From NCBI GenBank assembly GCA_964493475.1, contig CAZBNS010000012.1, positions 1 to 27,686 on the forward strand: DNA of 27,686 nt, read 5' to 3'. Numbering within the stretch: the first letter of the stretch is position 1; each line of letters opens with the position of its first letter. This document shows, piece after piece, positions 15,697-27,300 of this stretch. Source of the DNA: CALXSC01 sp964493475. Its GTDB lineage: Bacteria; Pseudomonadota; Alphaproteobacteria; Rickettsiales; UBA1997. The translations under genes were made by a program, and so were the position numbers. The notes beneath the pieces are model-generated. The model ran no database searches. It was not told the DNA's origin and worked only from the letters and a program-made list of their open reading frames with translations.

Positions 15697-16344
15697 TCAT
15701 TTAACCATACAGCCATCTTTATTGCATTCACGAGTTATACATTTGCCAGCGGTACATTCAACTACAGTTGTGGTTTTGTTGCTTTTGGAAGTTTGGAATT
15801 TTCACCATTTATTTAGTGATTTGTTTATAATTTGTTCTTGTTTTGATGGATTAATAAAAAATTCGCCGTTGCTAACACTATAATCTCCCACCATTTGACC
15901 AGTTTTAATCTTGATAATTCCTATATGCAATAAAGCAAGAAACTCCGTATGAATAGGTTTTTTTTCTTCAAGCATTGAAAAACGATAATTTATCAAATAA
16001 TCACAATTTTTATAACCATTCTCCCTTTCTCTTTCTATTATTTTATTTTTCAATAATTCTCCACCTCCTTCCGTGAGTTCTAAAACTTTCTCCTCTTTAA
16101 GATTTATTCCAAATTCTCTTAATTTTGTAGCCACCTGCTTATTTGCCAATGTATTATTTATTTTTACATCATCTATTCTAGACCATCCCCGAGCTTCATA
16201 AAACAAGCAATATTTATCTTTTGTGTTTACTCTATGAGGCACATTTTTATGTTCCCAATTTCTATCAGTCAACTTATAGGCAAAACCCATTGAAACACAA
16301 GACATCAAAAATAAATCAAAAAATACTAAAATCAATTTTTTCAT
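15697..16344 (-). pseudogene. Lipoprotein, immunity candidate for module A, with an in-frame TGA
   Basis: The signal and lipobox (FDLFLMSC, Cys16) and the core (NTKDKYCLFYEA, KIIERERENGYKNCDYLI) match the module B lipoprotein. After 180 aa the frame meets TGA at 15802-15804, where the homologue has the second Trp of QKWWEFQNS. The frame stays open afterwards for 34 codons that still encode the homologous tail (FQTSKS, then CTAGKCITRECNKDGC) and ends in TGA at 15697. A single G-to-A change would explain it. Long TGA-free frames with TGG Trp codons elsewhere argue against a variant code. The truncated protein may still protect. It starts 9 bp after the module A toxin. Confidence 0.7.
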
Positions 16345-16353
16345 AAAACTTCT

Positions 16354-17631
16354 TTATTTTCTATAATTATCCATACTATGTTGATTAATATTGAATAATA
16401 AATTCCATATTCCAACAAATGGCTCAATTGCATTGCTTGGTGCGGCGGTTTGTCTTACTCCATCCTTTGGATTCCAATCATATTGCACATTATCATATAA
16501 AATAGTCCCCTTTGTTCCAAGTCCGCCATTTTCAGCTGCAACATATTGAGTCCTTTGAATAACACTGCCAACATTATTTTCCCAAGAATTTTTGTATACA
16601 GCTGGCCCAGCAGCTCTTATGGTTTGCGTTGAATTTAAAATAATACCTTGATTGTTTAACATTTTCATTGCCTCAATACCTATTATGGTTCCCTGACTAT
16701 GGAATGTATTTGTTGAGTATCCAACATTTGCTCTTTGAGCTAAATCATTTGCTACAATATTATTCATTGCAACTATGTCGCTAAGTCCAAATAAATTCAG
16801 AACTTTCATGCCGGCACTTTTTATTGTATCACCTATTCCTCCATCGGTTGGATTGACACGAACAATCAGATTTATATCTTTATCCGTCTCTCGATCCGCC
16901 CCTCCTTTTCCACTTGACTGTCCCATTAAAGCATAATTACTTCCCTCCCTTGTTATGTCTTCCTGACTAAGCTTATTACCATCTTTATCTATCAAATAGC
17001 TACCTGTCTCGCCCAGCAAACTAAATGGAGCGGAAACCACACCTGTTATTTGTCTTAACGATAAAAGACCTTCATCAAATCCTGGAACATATTCATAAAT
17101 AGCTTCAAAAGCCCTATCTACTGTGGAAGCTGCACCAGCAACTGCTGTTTTAGCATTAGGAATAAAATTCTTTAAATCACTTCCTATACTTTCTATTCCT
17201 CCCTTGGTAAATACCCTATTATCTACTGTTACACTTCCATCTAAAGCACCTGTAATCATATCCCTTGTAATTTCTTGGCTAGTGTTTACATTTCTGTTTA
17301 GTCCCGCTAACAATGGACTATCACCTGATTGGATTACTCCTCCGATCACACCTACAACCTTACCATTTTCATCTTTCTCATAGCCTGTTACTCCTGTTCT
17401 TATACTTCCATTTCCTATAGTAGCTTTTGTAATCTGTTCTCTTTCTTCTCCTGTATTCTTTAGGTTTACAGTCGTACTACCACTAGGTGCAAGTGTTTGC
17501 TTTCCAGATTCTGATGTTGTTCCTCCACCTGTTGACATTCCAAAGCTTTTGCTTTCACTTATATAGAAGTCGTTTAAGCCTGTATAGGTTAGGTCTTTAG
17601 TGTTTAGGGTTAGGTTGTTAAATATCTCCAT
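16354..17631 (-). CDS. Orphan CdiA C-terminal module A: HSQG-motif toxin, putative alpha/beta hydrolase
   Basis: 425 aa. Residues about 5-140 repeat the CdiA pre-toxin anchor (NTKDLTYTGLNDFYISES to DGSVTVDNRV). The junction GIESIGSDLKNFIPN follows, then a C-terminal domain homologous to module B: PGFDEGLLSLRQITGVVSAP, VRVNPTDGGIGDTIKSAG, NLFGLSDIVAMN, FHSQGTIIG with Ser312, AGPAVYKNSWEN, and an end PFVGIWNLLFNI. The HSQG/GPAV arrangement suggests a serine hydrolase of the lipase kind; this is unproven. There is no signal peptide. It starts 3 bp after the CdiA immunity lipoprotein with no visible ribosome-binding site, which fits a silent reserve module. Confidence 0.65.
   Translation of the reverse strand: MEIFNNLTLNTKDLTYTGLNDFYISESKSFGMSTGGGTTSESGKQTLAPSGSTTVNLKNTGEEREQITKATIGNGSIRTGVTGYEKDENGKVVGVIGGVIQSGDSPLLAGLNRNVNTSQEITRDMITGALDGSVTVDNRVFTKGGIESIGSDLKNFIPNAKTAVAGAASTVDRAFEAIYEYVPGFDEGLLSLRQITGVVSAPFSLLGETGSYLIDKDGNKLSQEDITREGSNYALMGQSSGKGGADRETDKDINLIVRVNPTDGGIGDTIKSAGMKVLNLFGLSDIVAMNNIVANDLAQRANVGYSTNTFHSQGTIIGIEAMKMLNNQGIILNSTQTIRAAGPAVYKNSWENNVGSVIQRTQYVAAENGGLGTKGTILYDNVQYDWNPKDGVRQTAAPSNAIEPFVGIWNLLFNINQHSMDNYRK
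17215..17629 (-). repeat. Anchor copy in module A
   Basis: Two blocks match CdiA. The outer block (about 17400-17620 against 19262-19485) differs at roughly 15 of 220 bases by eye; the inner block covers the TSQEITxDxITGALDGS stretch; between them the sequence is replaced. This makes it the second-best partner for recombination with cdiA after module C. Confidence 0.65.
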
Positions 17632-17634
17632 AGT

Positions 17635-18333
17635 TTATTTATTTTTATAACTCATATTTATTTTAATAGGTTCAAGTTCTTTTCCATTTATAGATATTCC
17701 ACCAATTTCTAAAACGGTGTTATCAACGGCTCTACAGCCAAATGGCGATGAAAACTGCCTTCCAACTGATAATATTATTATATTTGTTTGTATTGCGGTC
17801 CTGCTTAGTAAATAATTTGATACATCCATATTAAAATCTTTTTCCCACTCATTTTCTCTTTCGCTATAAATTGGGTCTATAATAACAATACCGTCAGTAG
17901 CTAATGGGGTTAAATTTATTTTTTGTCTTTTTCCATTTTTCATAATAAATACTTTTGATGTATCAAATATTACTTTATTTGTTTCTAAAAACATTTGATT
18001 GCTTTCAGTTTTTACCATTTCAAATTTTATATAAAAATCATTTCTACAATTACTATCTTTATTTGAATAACTAATAAGAGGAATTGGTGGAATCCACCAC
18101 ATCCATAATTCTCCAAATTCGCTTTTAAAATTTGAAATATTAATTCTTACTGGCAACAAATCCTTGTTATTTGCAACAAAACCAAGCTGATACGTCATTA
18201 TATTTGGGGTAATACGAGAAATTTCCCAATCATTATTTAAATTTTTGTATTTTACATCTTTTAAAATATATGTAGAACAAGAACTTAAAAATATAGTTGT
18301 TATTAAAATAAGTTTTTTAAAATTAATGTTCAT
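17635..18333 (-). CDS. cdiI: Lipoprotein, presumed immunity protein (CdiI) of the expressed CdiA toxin
   Basis: 232 aa with signal peptide and lipobox IFLSSC (Cys at residue 19, Ser at +2). The mature part has WMWWIPPIPLISY and several amphipathic strands, and no family is recognised. Its ATG follows the CdiA stop directly (TAAATG), with GGAGG 12 bp upstream, the classic place of cdiI. Known CdiI proteins are mostly cytoplasmic because the toxins are nucleases. A lipoprotein here implies that the CdiA tip acts in the periplasm or on membranes. The symbol is given by position, not by homology. Confidence 0.65.
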   Translation of the reverse strand: MNINFKKLILITTIFLSSCSTYILKDVKYKNLNNDWEISRITPNIMTYQLGFVANNKDLLPVRINISNFKSEFGELWMWWIPPIPLISYSNKDSNCRNDFYIKFEMVKTESNQMFLETNKVIFDTSKVFIMKNGKRQKINLTPLATDGIVIIDPIYSERENEWEKDFNMDVSNYLLSRTAIQTNIIILSVGRQFSSPFGCRAVDNTVLEIGGISINGKELEPIKINMSYKNK

Positions 18334-21300
18334 TTATTGTGCTAACCTCCATGAGTCATTATGTATAGTATTTCCATTAGTATCTCTTATTATAGTGACA
18401 TTTTTAGGTACTCCATTATTATAGCTATTTTTTATTTGTTGAGCATTTGAGCTATAATTTGGAACATCAAGAGCTGTTCCTATTATTCCATATAACGTTC
18501 CTGCAAAAGATGTGGGAATAGTAGTTGCAAGTTTTTTATTAATTTCAGCTTCAGTTGCACCATTTGCTCGCATTTCATTAACCATTCGGTTGCTTTCAAT
18601 ATCATGGTTATCGGTCATTGATTTTCCACCTGGCACTACAGCATATAAAAATCTAAAAAAAGGATTTCTGTCTGTTGCAGCACCGCTATCAACCTGGGTA
18701 TACATATTTAACGAACCTTTATCTGGAATCGGCATATTATTCTCGTCTCTATTAAAACTAGATCTGCCCATAACTTCATCTCCAATACCTAAACTTGGGA
18801 ATGGGTGCGGTGCAATATCTTTTTCTCTACTTAGTGTTATTGGATTTCCCGGTATTAAAGCGATGGTTTCAACTATGCCGCTAATTGTTGTAAACGCATT
18901 AGTTCCAAAATTAGTAAAATCATTTCCTATACTCTCCCAGCCACTAACATCTCGCATTACTGATTCTCCATCTGTGCCAATCACTTGGTTACCGTTTTCA
19001 TCTAGGACTGGTGTTTGTCCCACACTCATAAAGCCTAATAGAACACGGTTATCTACCGTTACACTTCCATCTAAAGCACCTGTTATTTGGTCTTTAGTAA
19101 TCTCTTGGCTAGTGTTTACATTTCTATTTAACCCAATCAATAACTCATCTATATTATTTACTGTCTTTGGTTTTCCATTATCATCAAGTAAAACATTTCC
19201 ATTTTCATCTTTTAACTCAGTTACAATTACCTTTTCTCCATTTATCGTATTTGTTACATTTATACTTCCATTTCCTATAGTAGTTTTTGTAATCTGTTCC
19301 CTCTCTTCTCCTGTATTCTTTAGGTTTACAGTTGTACTACCACTAGGTGCAAGTGTTTGCTTTCCAGAGTCTGATGTTGTTCCTCCTCCTGTTGACATTC
19401 CAAAGCCTTTACTTTCACTTATATAGAAGTCGTTTAGGTCTGTATAGATTAAGTCTTTAGTGTTTAGATTTAGATTGTTGTTGTCTACAAATATACTTGA
19501 TTGTGTTCCGTCACTATTTGTTATGGTTTCATATTGTCCTGATGCTATAATAGCACCAGTTATTGTAGTCTTACCCTCACTTCCTTCCCTAGTACCCACA
19601 TTAACACTTACACTATTATTTCCTATTAAACTTGTTTGATTATTTACCCAACTGCTGTCTGTTCTGTCTCTTCCAACACTAAACCCAATGTTTCCGCTGT
19701 TGTTTCCTTTGTTGCTTTGTCCCGGTTTACTTGTGGCGCCCCTTAGTGCTGGCCCCATATCCCCTGTTCCAATTCCTATTCCTAAACTTGCAGACCAACT
19801 ATTTCCTTTGCTGTAATATGTATCCTGTAGACTTTCTATAGTTAAATTATTTCCGATGTTCATTGTTAAATTTCCACCATTTCCATTTTCATTCTTTTGG
19901 GCTAATATATTAGCTCCACTAAACGTTGCATTATTACCTGTATTAATCAAGATATTTTTAGCAATTGTTTGACTATTGTTATAGGTAGTACTTCTTGTTC
20001 TGCTAGTAGATTCTCCTGCTCCAATGTTTATTTGCACTGCGTTATTTCCTACTGATACCCCTCCACTTAGGTTTTCTGATTTTGTTTCAGAGAAGAAGGT
20101 GTCAGCTATTGCTCTTAATATAAGATCGTTTCCTATGTCGTAGGTAGCTGTACCGTTTTGTGCAAATACATTTGAACCCTCCTGGAGCATATCATTTCCT
20201 GCGTTAAATGTTATGTTGCCATTGTCCGCTATAACGTTGCTTGAGGTATTCCATAGGGACTGTTCTGTTGATTTTGTGGAATTGGTGTCATAGTTCATAA
20301 ATACGCTGGCGTACATTCCTGTTCCGAAGGATGTGCCTGCTGCGGTGGCTGCACCGGCTACAGAGGCTGCGGCTGCTACAGTTGCGTTAGCAAGATTTAC
20401 TGTGGCCATAGCTACATTTAGTTTAGCGTCTTCTACTGCATCTTTGCTTGCCTTTCCTTCTTTATATAGCTGTTCTATGCGATCCAGTTCGTCCTTTGCA
20501 TTCTTTAATTCTTCTCCCGCTTTTACAACTGCATCAGCAGCATAGGCCACATCTACATAGGCATTGCCTATTTTTACTCCTGCGGTTATAGTGGTTTGGT
20601 CGTATTGATAGCTGGAGGAGTTGGTGTTTTGTCCAGCAAGTAGGAAAATATCACCATCGTTTGCGGTGTAGTTTATGTTTCCATTGTTTGAGTATACAGT
20701 TGAGCCTACTTGGAGAATATTTCCAGTATTTATTGAATTTCCATTTTCGTCTTTTTCTTTGGAGTGGTTTGCTATTATGTTTATATTGCCGTTGTCTGAT
20801 GTGATATTGCTTCCGGTGGAAATACTGCTTTGACTTTGGGTCTTTTCTTCTGTTTCGTTGTATTGAACTCCTGCACTTAGCTGTTGATCAAACTCAACAA
20901 ATACTTTGTCAAATCCTTTTGTATATTCTCGGCTGTAGTCGCTGTATGTATCTTTTACATCAAGGATGTTTACATTGGAGTTGAGGGATGCTAGGGTTAT
21001 TCCATAGTCCGCACTTAGATTTGAACCAGCTATAGTCAAGCTATCTTCTGCTATGGTTGTAATTGTTCCATCTGCATTTAGATTACTTGCATTGTTTATG
21101 TTGTTGTTGTATCCGCTTTCTTGTATTTTAGTGTTGGTAGATATTCCGGCTGTCATATCAGATATATAGTCAACAGCATAGACACCTCCAACTAGACCAC
21201 CAGCTACCATGCCCACTGATGCCGCCACGCCTCCTATTGCACCGCCAACCGCTGCCCCAAGTAAATTTCTTTTATTGGTTTGATGGAATTCATTATGGAA

Positions 21301-24300
21301 AGAACTTTCAACTACTGTGCCAATGAATGTTTGTCCGCCAGAATATGAATAAATATCCTGTCCTGCGGTTAGGTCTGTAGATATTAGAGTCATATCCTTA
21401 CCCGATTGTAGGTTAATGTTTCCGCCAGCAGTTAGCGTTGTTTTAGCTGTGGTTTCTTTATAGTCTTCAGTCATGTCAGTTCTACCAACCTTTGATTGGG
21501 TTCCGCTATAAGCTCCAGCTATTGCTCCCATTGGACCACCAGTGGCAAACCCAGCCACCGTGCTGACTGCAATTGTGGCTAAGTCCATTCTTTGTTTCTG
21601 TTGGAAACTATAATTGTAATCCCAATCCATTGCATTTTTTAGGGTTAGGTTGTTTTCTGCTATTAGATTTATATCACCATCTGTTGCACCGAAGTTTGTG
21701 CCTATAGCTGTTATATCATTATTTGCTATTATTGTCATATTATTGTTTGCATAAATACTACTATTGAGATTCTTTAGACTAGCGGTTTCATTTATGCTTA
21801 TACTGCTTTGATATATGTTTTTTTGTTCTGATCTTGAATAGGTTCTGTTGTAATCCTCAATGGTTGTTGAATTGAAGTTATTACCTGCTGTTATTTGTAT
21901 GTTATTGTTTGCTAGCAGTCCAGCACCTATCATACTTATGTCATTTGCGGCATCTATTATAAGATTGCCTGCGGAGACTATTTGAGCAGTTGTTCCTATA
22001 TAGGTTCTAATCTCCTCATAGGATGCCTTCTTTGTGTGGTGGGAGTATTCTTCCCTTTGGCTATTGGTTATGTTATTTAGGTCTCCTGTGGCTATATATG
22101 TGGTACTATCTTTGTTAAATGTTCCAACCATTCCACTTATGTTGTTGACCTGTCCCTGGGAGTAGGCGATTTTGTTTCCTGTTTCATCAAGGAGATAATT
22201 ACCTTTGTCATCGGTTTTATATTGGATTGTATTGAGATATACTAGGTCTCCCCCAATTATAGTTGCCTGGGCTGCTATGGTTTTTGTTCCGTCCTTGTTT
22301 GTGAAGTTCATGCTTGAAGTAGCGTTGTTTATTTGGTCTGTGGTGATTACCACTTGTCTATTTCCCCATATTGTTCCGCTGTTGTTTAAAGTTGATGATT
22401 TTGCATTGTCTTTGCCTTGAATGAGGATATTGTCTCCGGCAATCATTGTTCCTGTATTCATAGATGCGGAGTTTTGAGATTGGGCTAATGTGAATGCTGT
22501 GTCATAGGTTGGTTGATAGGTTTTATCGTAGGCTGTTTGGAATACTGTTTCTGCATCGTTTTCATAGAAGATGGTGGACTTTTCAGTGTAGATTTGATTG
22601 TAGTAGGCGGTTTCTATTTTGTTAAGTTCATTATTGTATATTTCATTGTAGGCCTTTTGTTTTGCGAGGTCTAGGGCTTGGGCTTCGGTTATCATGGCGA
22701 ATCTAGTCATGCAAGCTATAGCTCTGGCATTGCATTTGTTCACCGAATCTGGGTCAACATATATGTATGCTACTCCTTGGTTATTTGTTTTTGCGGATAA
22801 TGAAGTTATTTTAGTGCTTGCTTCCTGTTTGAATGATTCAAGATATTGTTGAACCAGTGCATCGTAGTCTTCTTGATTGTTTGTGATGAGTTTTTGAGTG
22901 TTTTCCGTAGCGGTGGATTTGTCCTGCTCGGTTATGCTTTCTTTGGCCTGTTGTTGTGCCTCTTGGCTAATTTTGTCAAGTTCGGTGTTGATTGCGCTGT
23001 TTCCTGCGTTTGTGGATTCAGTTATAGCTTTGTCAGTTGCCTGTTTTATGGACAGTTGCGATTGTAATTCTGCATGATTGCTTGAGTTTGCAAGAAGTTT
23101 ATTTACTGTCTCCTGGGCTAGATATATCTGAGGGACTAGGACTTTCATTGTTTCTCCATCCGGCGTGGTTATGGTTTTTGAAACGTACCAGACTATGTCC
23201 TCGGTTAGGTTGTTTATTTGCTCCTGTGTGAGTTCCTTTCCAAATTCTAATTTTTGACCTGATGCATTTTCTATTTCTTTTATTTTTTCAGGGTTAAGAG
23301 TTTTGAAGAGGTTGTTTATGTATTCGTCTATTTCCTGATCTGTTATTTTGTTGTTTTGGAAGAAACCTATCTGCTCTAAATATGTCTTGATCATGCTGTG
23401 TTCCATGTAGGCGTCGCCAAGAAATTTTTGGTCTATGGAGAATGGGTCTAAACCTATTCTATTAAGGAAGTATTGGCTTCCGAGGAATCTGCTTATGTCT
23501 ATAAATAGTGGGTCGGTTTCGTAGAGGAATTTTGTGTTTGTGTCATTGGTTTTTCGAAAGATTCCGTGATTGTTGGTTGGTAGTTTTATTATGTCAAGAA
23601 GGTCTAGTTTGCCGGTATCTATTGCTTTGTCTAGTAAGGTTTTATTGTCTGTTGCTTTGGATGAGTAGGGTAGCTTATCTATTGAAGTGTTTTGTTCTGT
23701 GTTGTTTTGTTCATTTGTTTCGTTTTCTTCTGCGGTTTTGGCGTTGTTTATTATGGGTTTGTATGCTCCATTGTTTAGGCTGTCGGATGTTATGGATATG
23801 GTTCCTTGTGATACTATTCTTGCTTCAGCTCCTATAGAGCCTATAAGTACACTATGGTATTGATTTGGCAGATACAACATTATATCTTTGAAGCTTCCTG
23901 TTTTTTTCCTCTTCTTTGTTCCTCTTGCCCATAATGATACATCATTAACCACAAATTCAGCTATAGTATTAAATAATTCATCTGTTTTTAGGGTTATGCT
24001 GTTTTTACCATATATTATACTATTATAATTGGTAATTCTATCATTGGAGTTTATATCTATATTTCCATAATTTGACACTATGTTGCTTTGATTTGATGTC
24101 AGAGTTGATTCATTAAAGTATCTACCATACATTTTTGTTGTATTATTGTTGTAGCTGTAGGGTGGCAGTCCATAATACTCATATCTTAGCTCCACTGCAC
24201 AGTTTGGATTTACAAAGTAATTACAGCTGTCGCTTCCATAGTTGATGGTTTCATTGGTTCTTATGTTTATGTCATAGTCGGCCTCTATTCTTCCATCATA

Positions 24301-27300
24301 GTTTATTAATTTGTTTAGTCTACTTAACTCTCCATTTGTGCCATTTATATTTATATCTCCTTTTGATATTATACCATAGCCAATTTCTATATTCTTGATT
24401 ATGTTTTTATCTTCATCTTTAACTATTCCTATATTCTTTTCTGCATCAAGGGTTACTGTAGTTCCGCCCGCATTGTTGAAGAGAATGTCGGCTATGTTTA
24501 AGTGCATGCTATTGCCAGAGTATATCAGGGAATCTTTGTTGTTATGAAGAACACTATTGCTTGTGAGAGTCATATTGCTATTTGAATATAATCTTCCATA
24601 GTTGTGGATTCCTGTTTGTTCTATGCTTGTTTGGTCTTTGTTATTAGTTCTGGTTTGAAGTAAATATTTAGTATATTCACTTAATGTTCCGGAGGAAGTA
24701 TCAAATTCAGTTAGAGACCAGTTTTCTTTATTGTATGAATCTGTGTCATTTGTTATGCTGTGTAGGTAGGCAACTAATTGTTTGGTTTGATCTTCAGTTA
24801 GGTTGTTCCAGTCTATTTCGTTTGAGAGGTAGTCAAGTTCATCGTTTATTGTTTTGTATTCTGTTTCTATTTTGGTTAATCTTTCTGCTTCTTGTCTTGT
24901 TCTTTCGGTTGTTAGGATTTGCTCTTTATTTATGATTGTTTCAATTCCGGTTGGGTTTAGCTCTATGAATTGTTCAAGGGTCAGACTACTATCCGGATGC
25001 TCTTCGTTGTATTCTTCCAGTCGGTCAAGCTGGTCTTGGATTTGTTTGTTGGTTTTAGATTCTAGCTCAGTTAGGTCAATTGTCCAGTTTTCAATGGTTT
25101 CCTCATACTTCTGATCTCCCAGAAGTTCTCTTAGCTGAACTTCGATATCATACTCATTTAAAAGCTTGTCATGGGTTTTAATTATATATGTTTTATTTCC
25201 ATCTTCGTCAAGGATTGAATTGCCATCAGCATCCAATTGTTCCACTTCTTCTTCAATAGTAATTTCAGAACCGATTTCAAAATTATTGGAGTTAAATATA
25301 AAAGTATCTTTTGCTTCATTTATTGTATTTTGTATTGCCAAGTATCGTATTCTCTTCTGAACTAGGTAGTATTTAGCTTCATTGTTTGTATTTAAAGTAA
25401 TTGCCAATAGTTCACTGAGTTCATCCAGGTTTGTAATGCTATTTAGGTTATCTATTTTTTCTTTAGCATATTCCGGAAGGTCAATCACTGCCTTATAATC
25501 AGATATGACGCCTAAATCATTTAACCTATAATCACTATTTGTATTTGCCTTTGTGAAGAGGGTCAGGTTTCCAGTTGTTGGGTCTTTTGCATTGAATATA
25601 TTTCCATCTGCGTCTATATAATCACGGAATACTCCTATAGCCTGGAGGGAGCCTTGGTTAATTATCCTTTTGCCTGCGGTTATGGATAGGCTATCGCCTG
25701 CGGATATATTGCCGTCATTATATACAGCAATGATTGCATTTAATATTATATCGTTTTCTGCAATTAGTGTTGAGGTGGCGGTGTTTGTGATATCGTTTCT
25801 TGAGTTGAGGACTATGTTATGGCCAGTTAATTCGTTTCCCGTATCTTTATCATTGTCTATAGTGATATTTTCCGCTGTGATGGTGGTGGTTCCATAGGTA
25901 GAGCCAATTACCCCCTCAGTAATAAAATTAGTTAGAAGGTCTATAGTTATATCTCCATAGCTAGTTATTTCTCCGCTAACATTAGATAAGTTATTTGATT
26001 TTAGCTTTATATCATAGTTGGCATATATGGTGGAGTCATTGGTTATTTTGTCTGTAGCATCTATATTTACCGAATCTATTCCAAATATAATGGAATCGTT
26101 TTTGTTTTGTAGGTTGTCTGTTTGAATATCTATGTGTCCTGCATATATGTTTGAGTTGTCAATAGTAATTGTGTATTGGTCAGTGGTTGTAGTTTTGTTT
26201 TTAATGTTTACGCTTTTGGTCTGGTCAAGAGTTTGGAGACTGGTATCCTGCAGTATTATATTGCCGTCTGCATCAAAGTTTATATCGTCAACATAGGCCA
26301 CCACATCCCCCCTTGTCCTAACACCCACTCCATGCTCAGTTGCGACTATGCTTACCTTGCCCGCATAGATACCACCCATAGCAGTGGAGTCAAAGGCAAA
26401 TTGGGGTTTGGCTTTTATGATTGCGTCATCACTGACTACATCAAATTCTCCTGTAATTTTATTATAGGTGGCTCTATCATTTCCTGTTTTGATCTCAACG
26501 GTTGTATCAGCACTTCCAATTATATCTCCGCTTATGTTGGCAACTCTACTTATTAAAGTGAGATAATCAGTATTTTGCGCATCTATACCTATGTTATAGC
26601 CCACTATCTCGCCTTTCTCGTTAGTGATGTTTTTACCTATGACATTTATTACTGCGTTTGGTTCACTTGATAGTTTAAATGGATTTAGATTGCCATTGGC
26701 ATCAAGGGAGCTATTTGTATTTGGATCTAGGGATTTTCCAGTTATAAGGGATAGTCGAGCAGTATTTATAAATCCGCTACCACTTACCATAATTCCATTT
26801 GGATTAGCAATTATTACATCAGCTTTCTTTCCTGCAACTTCAATATGTCCGGTTATATTGGTTTGCTGGTTTGAGGTTATTTCATTTAAAATTATATCAG
26901 CCATTCTGCCGTTTGCCCCATTCATATTGGGATTGCCATAGATAACCCCACCTAGATGTGTATTTACAGCCTCGCCTTTGTAATTGTTTAGAATCAGATT
27001 TTCTTGATTAACATCTAGCTTTTTATAGTAGTTAGCAGAAACTCCACCAGATGTAGCATTGTTTATATTTACCATTGGCGTGCCGTTTTGAGTGCGGTCA
27101 AGGGCTGTGCCATCTACACAGTTTCCCAGGGAGTCATAGCCACCAGCACACATAGATTCATCAATTATTATATTGTTTATAGGATTATCCTTAATGTTCT
27201 GATAGGGAGATTGGGGAGAGTATCGAGAGGAGGAACCCTCGTCCTGTCTAATTCGTCTGTTTTCATTTCTGCTGGGATCTCGGGAGAAGCCACTATAGTC

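Noticed and set aside
15802..15804. TGA read as tryptophan (variant genetic code).
   Set aside because: Several genes in the window end at TGA, and long frames of thousands of codons contain Trp only as TGG; a point mutation is simpler.
18512..19426. Long open frame (304 codons) on the plus strand inside cdiA.
   Set aside because: It lies antisense to the confirmed coding frame and is repeated in the module C copy only because the DNA is repeated; composition is typical of an antisense shadow.
12447..20295. Repeats examined as a possible CRISPR array or phase-variable simple repeat.
   Set aside because: The repeats are long protein-coding segments with no short spacer-repeat pattern and no cas genes.
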